A stretch of DNA of 64,000 nucleotides from an uncultured bacterium. GTDB lineage: Bacteria; Desulfobacterota_D; UBA1144. Each line of letters opens with the position of its first letter. The stretch's first letter is position 1. Shown in pieces: positions 37,798 to 50,619 of the stretch. The DNA lies in contig CAJWZP010000003.1 of assembly GCA_913050325.1 (NCBI GenBank), positions 62,001 to 126,000 on the forward strand. The letters are read 5' to 3'. The notes under the pieces were generated by a model. The model worked only from the letters and a program-made list of their open reading frames with translations, was not told where the DNA came from and made no database searches. Made by a program: the position numbers and the translations under genes.

Positions 37798-38649
37798 CTA
37801 TTTAAAAAATCTTAATAGATTATTTAACTCCTCTAAATTTGTATATTTAATCTCAACTTTTCCTGAATTCGAATTCCCTTTTATTTTAGTTGATAATCCT
37901 AATCTATTTTCTAACTCTTTTCCAAGATTTAGTATGTAAATTTGATTTGAATCGTTTTCTTTTTTAACTTCTTCATTGTTATTTGCTTTGTATTTTTTTG
38001 AAATTTTTTCAACATCTCTGACACTTAAATTTTTTTCAAGAATAATCCTTGATACTTTCAGCATTTCTTTTTCAAAACCTATTGATAAAAGTGCAATAGC
38101 ATGACCCCTGCTAAGTTTTCCTTGGATAATTAAATCTTGAATTTCGTTAGGAAGCTCTAGAATTCTTAATGTATTTAATATGCTACTTCTTTTTTTTCCT
38201 ATTATTTGTGATATTTCTTCATTTGTTAATTTATAAATATCTATTAATTCTTTAATTGCCTTAGCAATTTCAATTGGATTCAAATCTTCTCTTTGTAAAT
38301 TTTCTACAAGTGCTAATTCAGAAAATTTCTTTTCATCCGCCTGAATTACTCTAACAGGGACTTTAGACAAACCAGCGATTTGCGCTGCCCTCCATCTTCT
38401 TTCCCCTGCAACTATTAAATACTTTCCGTCATTGTTATCTTTGATAGTTAAAGGCTGAATGATACCATGTTGTTTTATTGATTCTGATAAGTCAGTCAGT
38501 GATTCTTCATCAAAATTTTTTCTTGGTTGTTTATCGTTTGGAATAATATCAGAAATAAATACTTCATTTAAATTCCCAACTTTTGAGTTTTCACTTTCAT
38601 TGTTTGACCTTATTAAAGAATCTAATCCTTTACCAAGAGATTTTTTCAA
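37798..38649 (-). CDS. parB: Chromosome-partitioning protein ParB
   Basis: A 283-residue centromere-binding CTPase. The N-terminal LGKGLDSLI is the segment that contacts ParA; GERRWRAAQ and ENLQREDLNPIE are the CTP-binding motifs; the HTH follows around residues 145-190; the C-terminal dimerisation helix ends NNLLRFF. The start is TTG, set by a GGAGG ribosome-binding site inside the parA 3' end, with which it overlaps by 20 bases. I did not see a clear 16-bp parS palindrome in the window. Confidence 0.94.
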   Translation of the reverse strand: MKKSLGKGLDSLIRSNNESENSKVGNLNEVFISDIIPNDKQPRKNFDEESLTDLSESIKQHGIIQPLTIKDNNDGKYLIVAGERRWRAAQIAGLSKVPVRVIQADEKKFSELALVENLQREDLNPIEIAKAIKELIDIYKLTNEEISQIIGKKRSSILNTLRILELPNEIQDLIIQGKLSRGHAIALLSIGFEKEMLKVSRIILEKNLSVRDVEKISKKYKANNNEEVKKENDSNQIYILNLGKELENRLGLSTKIKGNSNSGKVEIKYTNLEELNNLLRFFK

Positions 38650-39436
38650 CGTAACTTCCTCCGTTGTTAGTAATTATTTCTTTTGATAAATTCATGTAAG
38701 ATTTAGAACCTAGGCAATTTTTATCATAATCAAAAATACATTTTCCAAAACTAGGGCTTTCGGCAAGTTTAACATTTTTTGGAATCATTGTATTTAAAAC
38801 TTTTTCTTTAAAATAATTTTTAACTTCATTTACAACTGTTTTACAAATATTGTTTCTTGCATCAAACATTGTTAAAAGAAAACCTTCAATTCTAAGATTT
38901 TCATTTATTCTTTCTTTTACTAATTCAATTGTTTTATTTAACTGAGCTAATCCTTCCATAGCATAAAATTCGCATTGAATCGGAACTAGTATTGAATTTG
39001 CAGCAGATAATGCATTTATTGATAAGAGACTTAATGAAGGAGGACAGTCTATTAAAATATAATCATAAATTTCGATATCACTATTTTGAAACAATATCTC
39101 TTTTAATACGTTCTCCCTATTGTTTTTGTCAAAAAGTTCAACATCAGCACCCGACAGATCAGCAGTTGAAGGAAGAATATTAAAGCTTTTGTTGTCTGAT
39201 AATTGAATCTTTTTAATTATTTCAGATAAAATATTTCTCTCCATAATTAAATCATAAGTGTTTAAAGACAAATCATTTTTATCTATTCCTAGACCACTTG
39301 TAGCATTTCCTTGTGGATCTAAATCAATCACTAATATTTTTTTTCCTAAAAAAGCTAATCCAGCTGACAAATTTACTACAGTAGTAGTTTTCCCAACACC
39401 ACCTTTTTGATTTATTACTGAAATAATTTTAGGCAT
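38630..39436 (-). CDS. parA: Chromosome-partitioning ATPase ParA (Soj)
   Basis: A 268-residue deviant-Walker ATPase. The Walker A loop is KGGVGKTTT near residue 11; DLDPQGNATSGLG and YILIDCPPSLSLLS supply Walker A' and B. ParA forms DNA-bound gradients that move ParB-parS complexes. The protein has no N-terminal HTH, so it is the chromosomal Soj type. It is divergent from the rRNA operon with about 55 bases to the putative rRNA promoter. Confidence 0.95.
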   Translation of the reverse strand: MPKIISVINQKGGVGKTTTVVNLSAGLAFLGKKILVIDLDPQGNATSGLGIDKNDLSLNTYDLIMERNILSEIIKKIQLSDNKSFNILPSTADLSGADVELFDKNNRENVLKEILFQNSDIEIYDYILIDCPPSLSLLSINALSAANSILVPIQCEFYAMEGLAQLNKTIELVKERINENLRIEGFLLTMFDARNNICKTVVNEVKNYFKEKVLNTMIPKNVKLAESPSFGKCIFDYDKNCLGSKSYMNLSKEIITNNGGSYVEKISW

Positions 39437-39491
39437 TTTTACTATTATATAGTCAATTTTAACTATATTAAAAATATATTTTCAAACCTCC

Positions 39492-39519
39492 TTGACAATT
39501 AATGTGATTGATATAAATT
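39492..39519 (+). promoter_or_regulatory. rRNA operon promoter
   Basis: A perfect -35 TTGACA at 39492-39497 is followed by TATAAA at 39512 (14-base spacer) or TAAATT at 39514-39519 (16-base spacer). Layout and -35 equal those of the solitary 5S promoter. A small leader hairpin CCACG/CGTGG follows at 39528-39541. Confidence 0.6.
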
Positions 39520-39545
39520 AATTAGCTCCACGTTTTCGTGGGTGG

Positions 39546-39559
39546 TATTTGAAAATTTA
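39546..39559 (+). promoter_or_regulatory. boxA-like antitermination element in the 16S leader
   Basis: TATTTGAAAATTTA occurs here and again, identically over 14 bases, at 41392-41405 before 23S. In many bacteria a TTTGAAAA-containing boxA binds NusB-S10 and lies in the leaders of both 16S and 23S. Identification is by position and repetition. Confidence 0.5.
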
Positions 39560-39561
39560 TT

Positions 39562-39573
39562 AGAAGATACGTG
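39562..39573 (+). other. 5' arm of the 16S precursor processing stem
   Basis: AGAAGATACGTG is perfectly complementary to CACGTATCTTCT at 41157-41168, just past the 16S 3' end. A second block, TTCGAGC at 39581-39587, pairs with GCTCGAA at 41146-41152. Together they close the 16S precursor into an RNase III-type stem. Confidence 0.75.
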
Positions 39574-39613
39574 TGAGTTTTTCGAGCCAATTAAATTATT
39601 AAACAAAATCTTT

Positions 39614-41127
<1,514 letters not shown>

Positions 41128-41190
41128 AACTGGAGTTATTCCAGTGCTCGAAGTAGCACGTATCTTCTTCTAAACATTCAACTTACAGCC

Positions 41191-41264
<74 letters not shown>

Positions 41265-41285
41265 TAAGATGAAGCTCTGAAACAG

Positions 41286-41358
41286 GGGGGTGTAGCTCAG
41301 TTGGGAGAGCGCCTGCTTTGCAAGCAGGAGGTCGTCGGTTCGATCCCGATCACCTCCA
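41286..41358 (+). tRNA. tRNA-Ala (anticodon TGC)
   Basis: A 73-nucleotide cloverleaf with acceptor GGGGGTG/CACCTCC (one G-U pair) and discriminator A, D-arm TAGCTCAGTTGG, anticodon loop TTTGCAA reading TGC. It is the second spacer tRNA, 21 bases after tRNA-Ile. Confidence 0.97.
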
Positions 41359-41391
41359 GAACTCTCATCTTTGGCATTTTTAATGCTGTGT

Positions 41392-41417
41392 TATTTGAAA
41401 ATTTAAGAGAAGGCAAT
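41392..41417 (+). promoter_or_regulatory. boxA-like element and 5' arm of the 23S processing stem
   Basis: Bases 41392-41405 repeat the leader element at 39546-39559. Bases 41398-41417 pair with 44528-44547 beyond the 23S gene over 20 bp with a single G-U, giving the long stem cut by RNase III during maturation. The two signals overlap, so antitermination and processing share sequence here. Confidence 0.7.
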
Positions 41418-41489
41418 AGATATAACTTTGAGATTAATTTAATTAATTTCAATACCTTGGTGAAATGGATAAGTAAATATGTACTTTGT

Positions 41490-44493
<3,004 letters not shown>

Positions 44494-44527
44494 GCAGAGT
44501 ATGTATATACTTATTCATTTTCACATT

Positions 44528-44547
44528 ATTGCCTTCTTTTAAATTTT
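44528..44547 (+). other. 3' arm of the 23S precursor processing stem
   Basis: Complementary to 41398-41417 over 20 bp with one G-U wobble. The rest of the 44494-44642 interval is AT-rich with no 5S gene, tRNA or clear terminator hairpin. Confidence 0.75.
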
Positions 44548-44642
44548 TAAATTTCTAAAGATCTCTATTTAGTATTTTGTAAAGATTTTTTTAATATTCA
44601 TTTATCTTTGCAACTAATTTATCATTTGATTTTAAATTCATT

Positions 44643-45590
44643 CTATTTTTTTTTAAGATTTTCTTTTAATACTCTATGAATATTTTGTCCGAAGAATTTA
44701 TCAATAGTACTTTGTTTTATTTTATTTTTTTTTAACATATCACCAATTTTTTCAAAGTCTGATGGCTTTCTAATTTCTTTAGGAAAATCTTCAATTGGAG
44801 CGCCATCAATATCTGACCCTAAGCTTATATGATCTTCTCCACAAATATTTAATATATTTTTAAAGTGTGGAAAAATATCAGAAATAGAAACATTTTTTTT
44901 TGATGATATAAATTTATTATACAAAACTATTCCAATTACACCTCCACGATCTGAAATTTCTTTTAATTGTTTATCTTTTAAATTCCTTTCATGCCTTCTT
45001 ATTTTCTTACAATTTGAATGAGACGCAATTGGTATTAGCTTTGTTTCTTTTATAGCACTAATAAAGCTTTTTTCTGATAAATGTGATAGATCTAACGATA
45101 TACCTAAGTCATTCATTTTATTGATTAATTTTATACCATCTTTTTTTAAAGGACCATCTTTTGAAACTCCAAAAGCATACTTATTTTCATCATTCCATGT
45201 AAGTCCAATAGTCCTTACTCCTTTTTTGTAAAACATATTTAGATCTTTAATTTCATTTATAGGCTCAGCCCCTTCCATTAAAAAATATAAACCAATTTTT
45301 TTTTCAGGAATCTTATCTAAGTATTTTTTATTGGTAAGATGATAAAAATTTTTATATTTTTTAAAAATATTTTCATATAATTTTATTTGTGAAAGTGCCT
45401 CATCATAATATGCATCTCTTCTTCTATGAGAAACAAAAATAGTTGAAAAAATAATATTGATATTTGAATTAACTAATGAATCATGTGAAATCATGAGTTT
45501 GTCGATATTTTCTTCAAAGAGACGTCGATTGGCTCTTACTGAATAAGCAATATCTTGATGACAATCTACCAAAATAGAATTTCGATTCAC
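44643..45590 (-). CDS. Membrane-dipeptidase-family (M19) peptidase
   Basis: A 315-residue amidohydrolase-fold dizinc peptidase of the renal dipeptidase family. Zinc ligands are visible in DCHQDI (H-x-D), the glutamate of MEGAEPI, LDLSHLS and ASHSNC, with LGSDIDG closing the site. No signal peptide or membrane anchor is seen, so it should be cytoplasmic. Bacterial members hydrolyse dipeptides, sometimes D-containing ones; the substrate is unknown. The start is GTG. It ends about 150 bases from 23S in convergent orientation. Confidence 0.85.
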   Translation of the reverse strand: MNRNSILVDCHQDIAYSVRANRRLFEENIDKLMISHDSLVNSNINIIFSTIFVSHRRRDAYYDEALSQIKLYENIFKKYKNFYHLTNKKYLDKIPEKKIGLYFLMEGAEPINEIKDLNMFYKKGVRTIGLTWNDENKYAFGVSKDGPLKKDGIKLINKMNDLGISLDLSHLSEKSFISAIKETKLIPIASHSNCKKIRRHERNLKDKQLKEISDRGGVIGIVLYNKFISSKKNVSISDIFPHFKNILNICGEDHISLGSDIDGAPIEDFPKEIRKPSDFEKIGDMLKKNKIKQSTIDKFFGQNIHRVLKENLKKK

Positions 45591-45614
45591 GAGAATATTA
45601 TAACAAAATTAAAT

Positions 45615-46481
45615 TTATAAAAGTGATTTAAGAGTTTCACCCATTTCTGCAGGGCTAGGTGATACCTTTATTCCTACTGATTCTAAAACGGTTTTCTTTT
45701 CTTCAGCCGACCCGGAACTACCAGAGACAATTGCTCCAGCATGTCCCATTCTTTTTCCTTTTGGAGCAGTTGCGCCAGCTATAAATGCGGCAACAGGTTT
45801 GTTAAAATTATCTTTAATCCAGTAAGCTGCTTCTTGTTCTGCACTTCCACCAATTTCGCCAATCATTATAACCCCGTGAGTTTCAGGATCATTATTGAAT
45901 AATTCTAGTATGTCTATGAATGTAGAGCCAATAATTGGATCCCCTCCAATTCCAACACAACTGGATTGACCAATACCTAGCTCGGTTAATTGCCATACCG
46001 CCTCATAGGTTAAAGTTCCACTTTTAGAGATTATTCCTATATTTCCCTTTTTATGAATATATCCAGGCATTATGCCTACTTTAGCTTCTTCAGGTGTAAT
46101 AACACCAGGACAGTTGGGACCTATTAGAGTTGAGCTTGAAGCATCTATAACTTTTTTAACACTAACTAAGTCATTTGTTGGGATTCCCTCTGTTATACAT
46201 ATGATAAGCTCGATACCTGCATCAGCGGCTTCTAATATAGCATCAGGAGCAAAAGCAGCAGGTACAAAGATTAGACTAGCATTTGCATTAGTCTTAGCTC
46301 TTGCATCTGATACAGAATCAAAAACCTTAAAGCCTTCTACTTCTGTACCTCCTTTACCAGGAGTAACTCCACCTACAACATTTGTCCCATATTCTCTACA
46401 TTGTGTAGCATGGAAAAGACCTTGGCTACCTGTTATCCCTTGGACAATTAATTTTGTATCTTTATTTACTAAAATACTCAT
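45615..46481 (-). CDS. sucD: Succinyl-CoA ligase alpha subunit
   Basis: A 288-residue alpha subunit of the citric-acid-cycle enzyme that couples succinyl-CoA cleavage to ADP or GDP phosphorylation. The CoA-binding [18 protein letters not shown], and the phosphohistidine in GHAGAIVSG are conserved. The catalytic beta subunit gene sucC, normally directly upstream of sucD, is absent: the next gene upstream is divergent mtnP. A related CoA ligase alpha subunit such as malate-CoA ligase cannot be ruled out. Confidence 0.9.
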   Translation of the reverse strand: MSILVNKDTKLIVQGITGSQGLFHATQCREYGTNVVGGVTPGKGGTEVEGFKVFDSVSDARAKTNANASLIFVPAAFAPDAILEAADAGIELIICITEGIPTNDLVSVKKVIDASSSTLIGPNCPGVITPEEAKVGIMPGYIHKKGNIGIISKSGTLTYEAVWQLTELGIGQSSCVGIGGDPIIGSTFIDILELFNNDPETHGVIMIGEIGGSAEQEAAYWIKDNFNKPVAAFIAGATAPKGKRMGHAGAIVSGSSGSAEEKKTVLESVGIKVSPSPAEMGETLKSLL

Positions 46482-46597
46482 TAGAATTTTCGAGAATAAA
46501 TATTATCACACAAAAGTTAATATTCAAATTAATTAAAAATTTTTTTTAAAAAATTAATTATACAGATACAATATTGATATCTTTTTGGAGTATTAAT

Positions 46598-47455
46598 TTG
46601 AAAATTGGAATAATAGGTGGAAGTGGACTGTACGATATTGATAATCCCTCTGAGGCAGAGGAATTAAATATATTAACACCATGGGGCGAAACCTCTTCGT
46701 CAATTTTAAAAACTAATTCGGGTGAGAATGAAGTTTTTTTCTTATCAAGACATGGCAAGGGTCATTTAATTTCTCCTTCAGAAATAAATTATAGAGCTAA
46801 TATTTATGCGTTAAAATTTCTTGGAGTTGATTGGATTATTTCAGTCTCTGCAGTTGGTAGTTTAAAAGAAGATATAGCGCCTGGAATTATTGTTATTCCT
46901 GATCAGTTCATTGATTTTACTAAAAATAGAAAATCAAGCTTTTTTGATGAAGGCATTGTCGCCCACGTTTCGATGGCTAAACCAGTGAGTGAGAAACTTT
47001 CAAGTCAGCTAGCCGATTCTTGTAAAGAGCTTGGAATTGATTATAAGTTTGGCGGGACATATGTTTGCATTGAGGGACCACAATTTTCTACTCTTGCAGA
47101 AAGTAATTTTTATAGATCCTTAGATGCAGATATTATAGGGATGACAAATATGCCCGAAGCTAAATTAGCTAGAGAGGCAGAAATTTGCTATTCTACACTT
47201 GCATTAAGTACCGATTATGATTGTTGGAATGAAGCTCATGAGTCTGTTTCAGTAGATCAAGTTCTTGATACAATGAATAAAAATATTAACAACGCAAAAA
47301 AAATAATTAAAAATACAACTGAACTTTTTGATTCAAGAAAAGACGAATATATAGAAAATGCTTTAAAAAGTTCAATAATTTCTTCACTAGACTCTATTAA
47401 AGAGGATTCTTTGGAGAAGCTTTCGGCAATAATAAGAAAATATTTACTTTCATAA
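46598..47455 (+). CDS. mtnP: S-methyl-5'-thioadenosine phosphorylase
   Basis: A 285-residue trimeric purine nucleoside phosphorylase that splits methylthioadenosine, a by-product of polyamine synthesis, to adenine and methylthioribose-1-phosphate. IGIIGGSGLYDI, SAVGSLKEDIAPG and GMTNMPEAKLAREAEI are characteristic. The start is taken as the TTG at 46598, 7 bases after GGAG, because the family begins directly with KIGIIGGSG; the frame itself is open to 46574. Released adenine could be used by Apt, also in this window. Confidence 0.88.
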   Translation: MKIGIIGGSGLYDIDNPSEAEELNILTPWGETSSSILKTNSGENEVFFLSRHGKGHLISPSEINYRANIYALKFLGVDWIISVSAVGSLKEDIAPGIIVIPDQFIDFTKNRKSSFFDEGIVAHVSMAKPVSEKLSSQLADSCKELGIDYKFGGTYVCIEGPQFSTLAESNFYRSLDADIIGMTNMPEAKLAREAEICYSTLALSTDYDCWNEAHESVSVDQVLDTMNKNINNAKKIIKNTTELFDSRKDEYIENALKSSIISSLDSIKEDSLEKLSAIIRKYLLS

Positions 47456-47471
47456 ATATAGGGGGTTTTAT

Positions 47472-48380
47472 ATGTCAATAATTGTAGTAGGTTCAACCGC
47501 TTTTGATGATATTGAAACACCTAAGGGTAAAAGAAAAAGAATCATTGGCGGCTCATGTATTTATTTTTCTTTGGCGGCATGTTTTAAATCTAAACCTAAA
47601 ATTGTCTCTGTTGTTGGTAAAGATTTCTCAAAAAAAATATTTGATAAATTAAATAAAAAAAATATTGATACAGAAGGTCTAGTTGTAGCTAATGGAAAAA
47701 CTTTTTCTTGGGGTGGAAAATATAAGTCAATATCGGAAGACCCTGAAACTAAATTTACAAATCTTAATGTTTTTGAAAATTTTAAACCATCAATTCCTGA
47801 TTCTTATGTTAGAAATAACAAAATAATTTTTTTGGCAAATATTGATCCTGACTTACAAAATAATGTTTTAGATTCTATGAAAAAGAAAAAGTTTATTGGT
47901 TTAGATACTATGAATTTTTGGATTTTGTCAAAAAGAAAATCACTAGATAGAGCTTTAAATAAAATTGATTTATTAACTATAAATGAACTTGAATTGAGTT
48001 TAATTTCAAATAAAAAAAGTTTTAAAAAATCTATTCAATATATTTTTAATAATTATCCAATTAAATATTTAATAGTTAAAAAAGGAAGTGCTGGTTCAAT
48101 TTTAGCAACTAAGAAATCTTTTAAATGGATACCCTGCTTTCCTTTTGCCAATATGACAGATCCAACAGGAGCCGGGGATAGTTTTGCAGGGGGCTTATTT
48201 AGCTTTTTAGAAAAATCAAAAAAGATTGATGAAAACTCTATTTGCTTAGGAATGATATATGGTAGTGCAATTGCTTCTTTTACAATTGAAAGTTTTGGAA
48301 TTAATAAAATTATGAACTTAAAATCTAATGAGTTAAATTTAAGATTCAATGAATTAAAAAAAATTTCAAAAATTTTGTAA
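47472..48380 (+). CDS. PfkB-family carbohydrate kinase
   Basis: A 302-residue ribokinase-like kinase. The N-terminal GGSCIYFSLAA and the C-terminal signature DPTGAGDSFAGG, with its catalytic Asp, are intact. It follows mtnP by 16 bases and has its own GGGGG-rich ribosome-binding region. Co-occurrence with MtnP suggests a role with the methylthioribose or another nucleoside-derived sugar, but adenosine, ribose or fructose phosphate are also possible. Its end is one base from the convergent DUF1844 gene. Confidence 0.85.
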   Translation: MSIIVVGSTAFDDIETPKGKRKRIIGGSCIYFSLAACFKSKPKIVSVVGKDFSKKIFDKLNKKNIDTEGLVVANGKTFSWGGKYKSISEDPETKFTNLNVFENFKPSIPDSYVRNNKIIFLANIDPDLQNNVLDSMKKKKFIGLDTMNFWILSKRKSLDRALNKIDLLTINELELSLISNKKSFKKSIQYIFNNYPIKYLIVKKGSAGSILATKKSFKWIPCFPFANMTDPTGAGDSFAGGLFSFLEKSKKIDENSICLGMIYGSAIASFTIESFGINKIMNLKSNELNLRFNELKKISKIL

Positions 48381-48381
48381 A

Positions 48382-48648
48382 TTAATCACTAGTAGATGAT
48401 GCTTTAACATAAAGCATCTTAAGATTGGATAAAGTTTCATCCATAACTTTCTCTTCATCTTCTGTTAAGTTGCCTTTTGTCTTATCTCTTAATGTATCAA
48501 GAATATCAATTAAATCTTTTGCTCTATTTAAATCTATTTCAACTTTACCAGTATTAGGATCTGGACTTAGACCAAGATGAATAGTTGCATTTACAGCATA
48601 AGATAATATTATGTTTGAAAAATCTAATATTTTTTCTTTATTTTCCAT
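48382..48648 (-). CDS. DUF1844 protein
   Basis: An 88-residue, mostly helical protein. The family pattern FSNIILSYAVNATIHLGLSPDPNTG, of which the NATIHLG core is most telling, is followed by DLIDILDTLRDKTKGNLTEDEE and a final helix. DUF1844 has no known function; it occurs in former Deltaproteobacteria, Acidobacteria, Nitrospirae and Planctomycetes, often near Fe-S or purine genes. It is 21 bases downstream of mrp on the same strand. Confidence 0.85.
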   Translation of the reverse strand: MENKEKILDFSNIILSYAVNATIHLGLSPDPNTGKVEIDLNRAKDLIDILDTLRDKTKGNLTEDEEKVMDETLSNLKMLYVKASSTSD

Positions 48649-48669
48649 TTAAATATTCTAATTTAAATA

Positions 48670-49704
48670 TTAAAGATTTTCTAATATTCTTTCAGCTATA
48701 TCTTGAAAAGCTTTAGACGTGCTGGAGTCAGGGTCTGAAAATACTATTGGTAATCCTAAGTCACCACCTTTTCTTATGCTGGGATCAATTGGAATTTCGC
48801 CAAGAAATGGGACCTCAAATTTTTCTGCTATTTTCTTTCCTCCACCTCTGCCAAAAATATCAATAATTTCATCTCCATTTTGAAGGTAGCTCATGTTTTC
48901 AATAATACCAAGTACAGGCACATTTAATTTTCTGAACATTTGTATTCCTCTTTTAACATCGATTAATGCTACATCTTGGGGAGTAGTAACAATTATTCCG
49001 CCACTAAGTGGAACAGTTTGAATTAAGGATAAGTGTGCATCTCCCGTGCCTGGGGGCAAGTCTATTACTAAGTTATCAACTCCATCCCATTCTACATCCT
49101 CAATAAACTGCTTAATTGCTCCATGAACCATAGGACCTCTCCATATAACAGTATCTTCTTCATCAAGTAGAAATCCGATAGACATCATCTTTATATTAAA
49201 CTTTTCTATTGGAACAATCTTTTCTTCTTTAGTAGCCATTGGTTTAGTATCAATTCCACACATCATGGGAATACTTGGACCCCAAATATCAGCATCCATT
49301 AATCCCATATTTTTCAGTTTTCTTGAAAAAGCAATTGCTAGATTGACAGCAACTGTAGATTTTCCGACACCACCTTTACCACTTGCAACTGCAAGATATT
49401 TAGAAATATCAGGAAGTTTGACATTTTCTTTGGTTGCTTCTTCAGTTGTTGCTCCATTAGCTTTTTTAAAAACAGAAAATATAAATTCAGGTAAAGAGAG
49501 ACCTTCTCTAGAAAATGCGTTATTAATTGATTGTGCAATTTTTTCAGCAACTTCAGTATCTTCTTTGGGAAGTTCTATAGAAATTTCGGTTTTACCGTTA
49601 TCAATATTTATATCTTTTATTATCCCAAAAGAAACAATATCACGAGTAAAGCCTGGAAAGTTGACCTCTTTTAAGATAGATAAGACTTTATCTTTATCCG
49701 ACAT
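48670..49704 (-). CDS. mrp: Mrp/ApbC-type Fe-S carrier P-loop ATPase lacking the CxxC motif
   Basis: A 344-residue protein with an N-terminal FSCA/DUF59 domain (residues 1 to about 85) and a deviant-Walker ATPase (SGKGGVGKSTVAVN, MDADIWGPS, VIDLPPGTGDAHL). Family members carry Fe-S clusters between assembly and target proteins through a C-terminal CxxC. Here ENMSY is followed by LQNGDEIIDIFG and the CxxC is missing, with no cysteine pair replacing it. Cluster binding must therefore differ, or depend on the small DUF59 partner encoded 4 bases upstream. Confidence 0.88.
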   Translation of the reverse strand: MSDKDKVLSILKEVNFPGFTRDIVSFGIIKDINIDNGKTEISIELPKEDTEVAEKIAQSINNAFSREGLSLPEFIFSVFKKANGATTEEATKENVKLPDISKYLAVASGKGGVGKSTVAVNLAIAFSRKLKNMGLMDADIWGPSIPMMCGIDTKPMATKEEKIVPIEKFNIKMMSIGFLLDEEDTVIWRGPMVHGAIKQFIEDVEWDGVDNLVIDLPPGTGDAHLSLIQTVPLSGGIIVTTPQDVALIDVKRGIQMFRKLNVPVLGIIENMSYLQNGDEIIDIFGRGGGKKIAEKFEVPFLGEIPIDPSIRKGGDLGLPIVFSDPDSSTSKAFQDIAERILENL

Positions 49705-49708
49705 TTTT

Positions 49709-50125
49709 TTACATTCCTAATTTTTGTTTTGCTTCATCACTCATCATATTAGGATTCCAAGGTGGATCCCATATAATTTCAAGAATTACATTTTTTGCAC
49801 CTAACGCATATAGAACATTTTCAACTTGTTTTGAAATAGCAGCACCCATAGAGCAACCGGGAGTAGTTAGTGTCATCTTAATGCTTATATTATTATCAGC
49901 AGTTTCAACCGAATATATTAGACCTAGATCGACTATACTAACAGGTAATTCAGGATCCATGACATTTTTTAAAGCATCAAAAACTATTTCCTCAGTGAAA
50001 ACAAAATCATCTTTTGGTTTATCTTTTTTGAAAGATGTCATTTTCACTTCTTGATTATTGTCAGGTGAAGGTTTGTTAATATCTTTTTTAAAAATAATTT
50101 TTTTCATTATTTTCTTATTATACAT
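49709..50125 (-). CDS. SufT/PaaD-like DUF59 iron-sulfur assembly protein
   Basis: A 138-residue protein with an MIP18/DUF59 domain from about residue 45: DPELPVSIVDLGLIY, TLTTPGCSMG with its conserved cysteine, and the C-terminal IIWDPPWNPNMMSDEA. Members assist SUF-type Fe-S maturation. The first 40 residues are lysine-rich and not conserved. Two in-frame ATGs, 50125 and 50107, are possible starts and no ribosome-binding site decides between them. It directly precedes mrp, which also carries a DUF59 domain. Confidence 0.8.
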   Translation of the reverse strand: MYNKKIMKKIIFKKDINKPSPDNNQEVKMTSFKKDKPKDDFVFTEEIVFDALKNVMDPELPVSIVDLGLIYSVETADNNISIKMTLTTPGCSMGAAISKQVENVLYALGAKNVILEIIWDPPWNPNMMSDEAKQKLGM

Positions 50126-50184
50126 AAAAATATTTTAGATACACTTTTATAGTATATTAGTAATAATAATAATTGGATTATTAA

Positions 50185-50589
50185 ATGGATTTTTTAGTTG
50201 TTTCTTATCTCTTATCAGGCTTTGTAATTGGGTTAATATGTTTTCAATCTTTCATTGTTGCTCCAACTGTATTCACATTACTATCCAAAGATAATTCAAA
50301 AGTAATTATTAGAGCAATTTTTCCAAAGTTATTTAAAACTTTAATTATTATTGGGATTATAATGCTAATTTTATGTTATTTATCTCAGAAAAATATATTA
50401 CTTTTTTCTACTCAATTAATATCTTCATCCGCTACGATATTGCTTCCAACTATTTGTTTAATAATGGTCAAATTTACCAATAATGCGGCCGATAAAGAGA
50501 ATGTTAAGCTTTTTAAGTTATATCATACTTTGAGTGTTATTTTTATTCTTATAGTGTTGATTTTAAACATAATCTGGCCATTCTTATAG
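50185..50589 (+). CDS. DUF4149-like four-helix membrane protein
   Basis: A 134-residue inner-membrane protein with four hydrophobic helices at about residues 3-30, 48-66, 72-95 and 110-132. The FQSFIVAPTVFTLL segment after helix 1, the PKLF motif before helix 2 and the final LYHTLSVIFI match the DUF4149/TMEM205-like pattern. Function is unknown. It is divergent from the sufT-like gene and 30 bases upstream of ispG. Confidence 0.65.
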   Translation: MDFLVVSYLLSGFVIGLICFQSFIVAPTVFTLLSKDNSKVIIRAIFPKLFKTLIIIGIIMLILCYLSQKNILLFSTQLISSSATILLPTICLIMVKFTNNAADKENVKLFKLYHTLSVIFILIVLILNIIWPFL

Positions 50590-50619
50590 TTTTATATAAT
50601 AATATCTACTAGGTTAATC

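Noticed and set aside
44494-44642. A 5S gene after 23S
   Set aside because: Only the 3' arm of the processing stem and AT-rich sequence are present.
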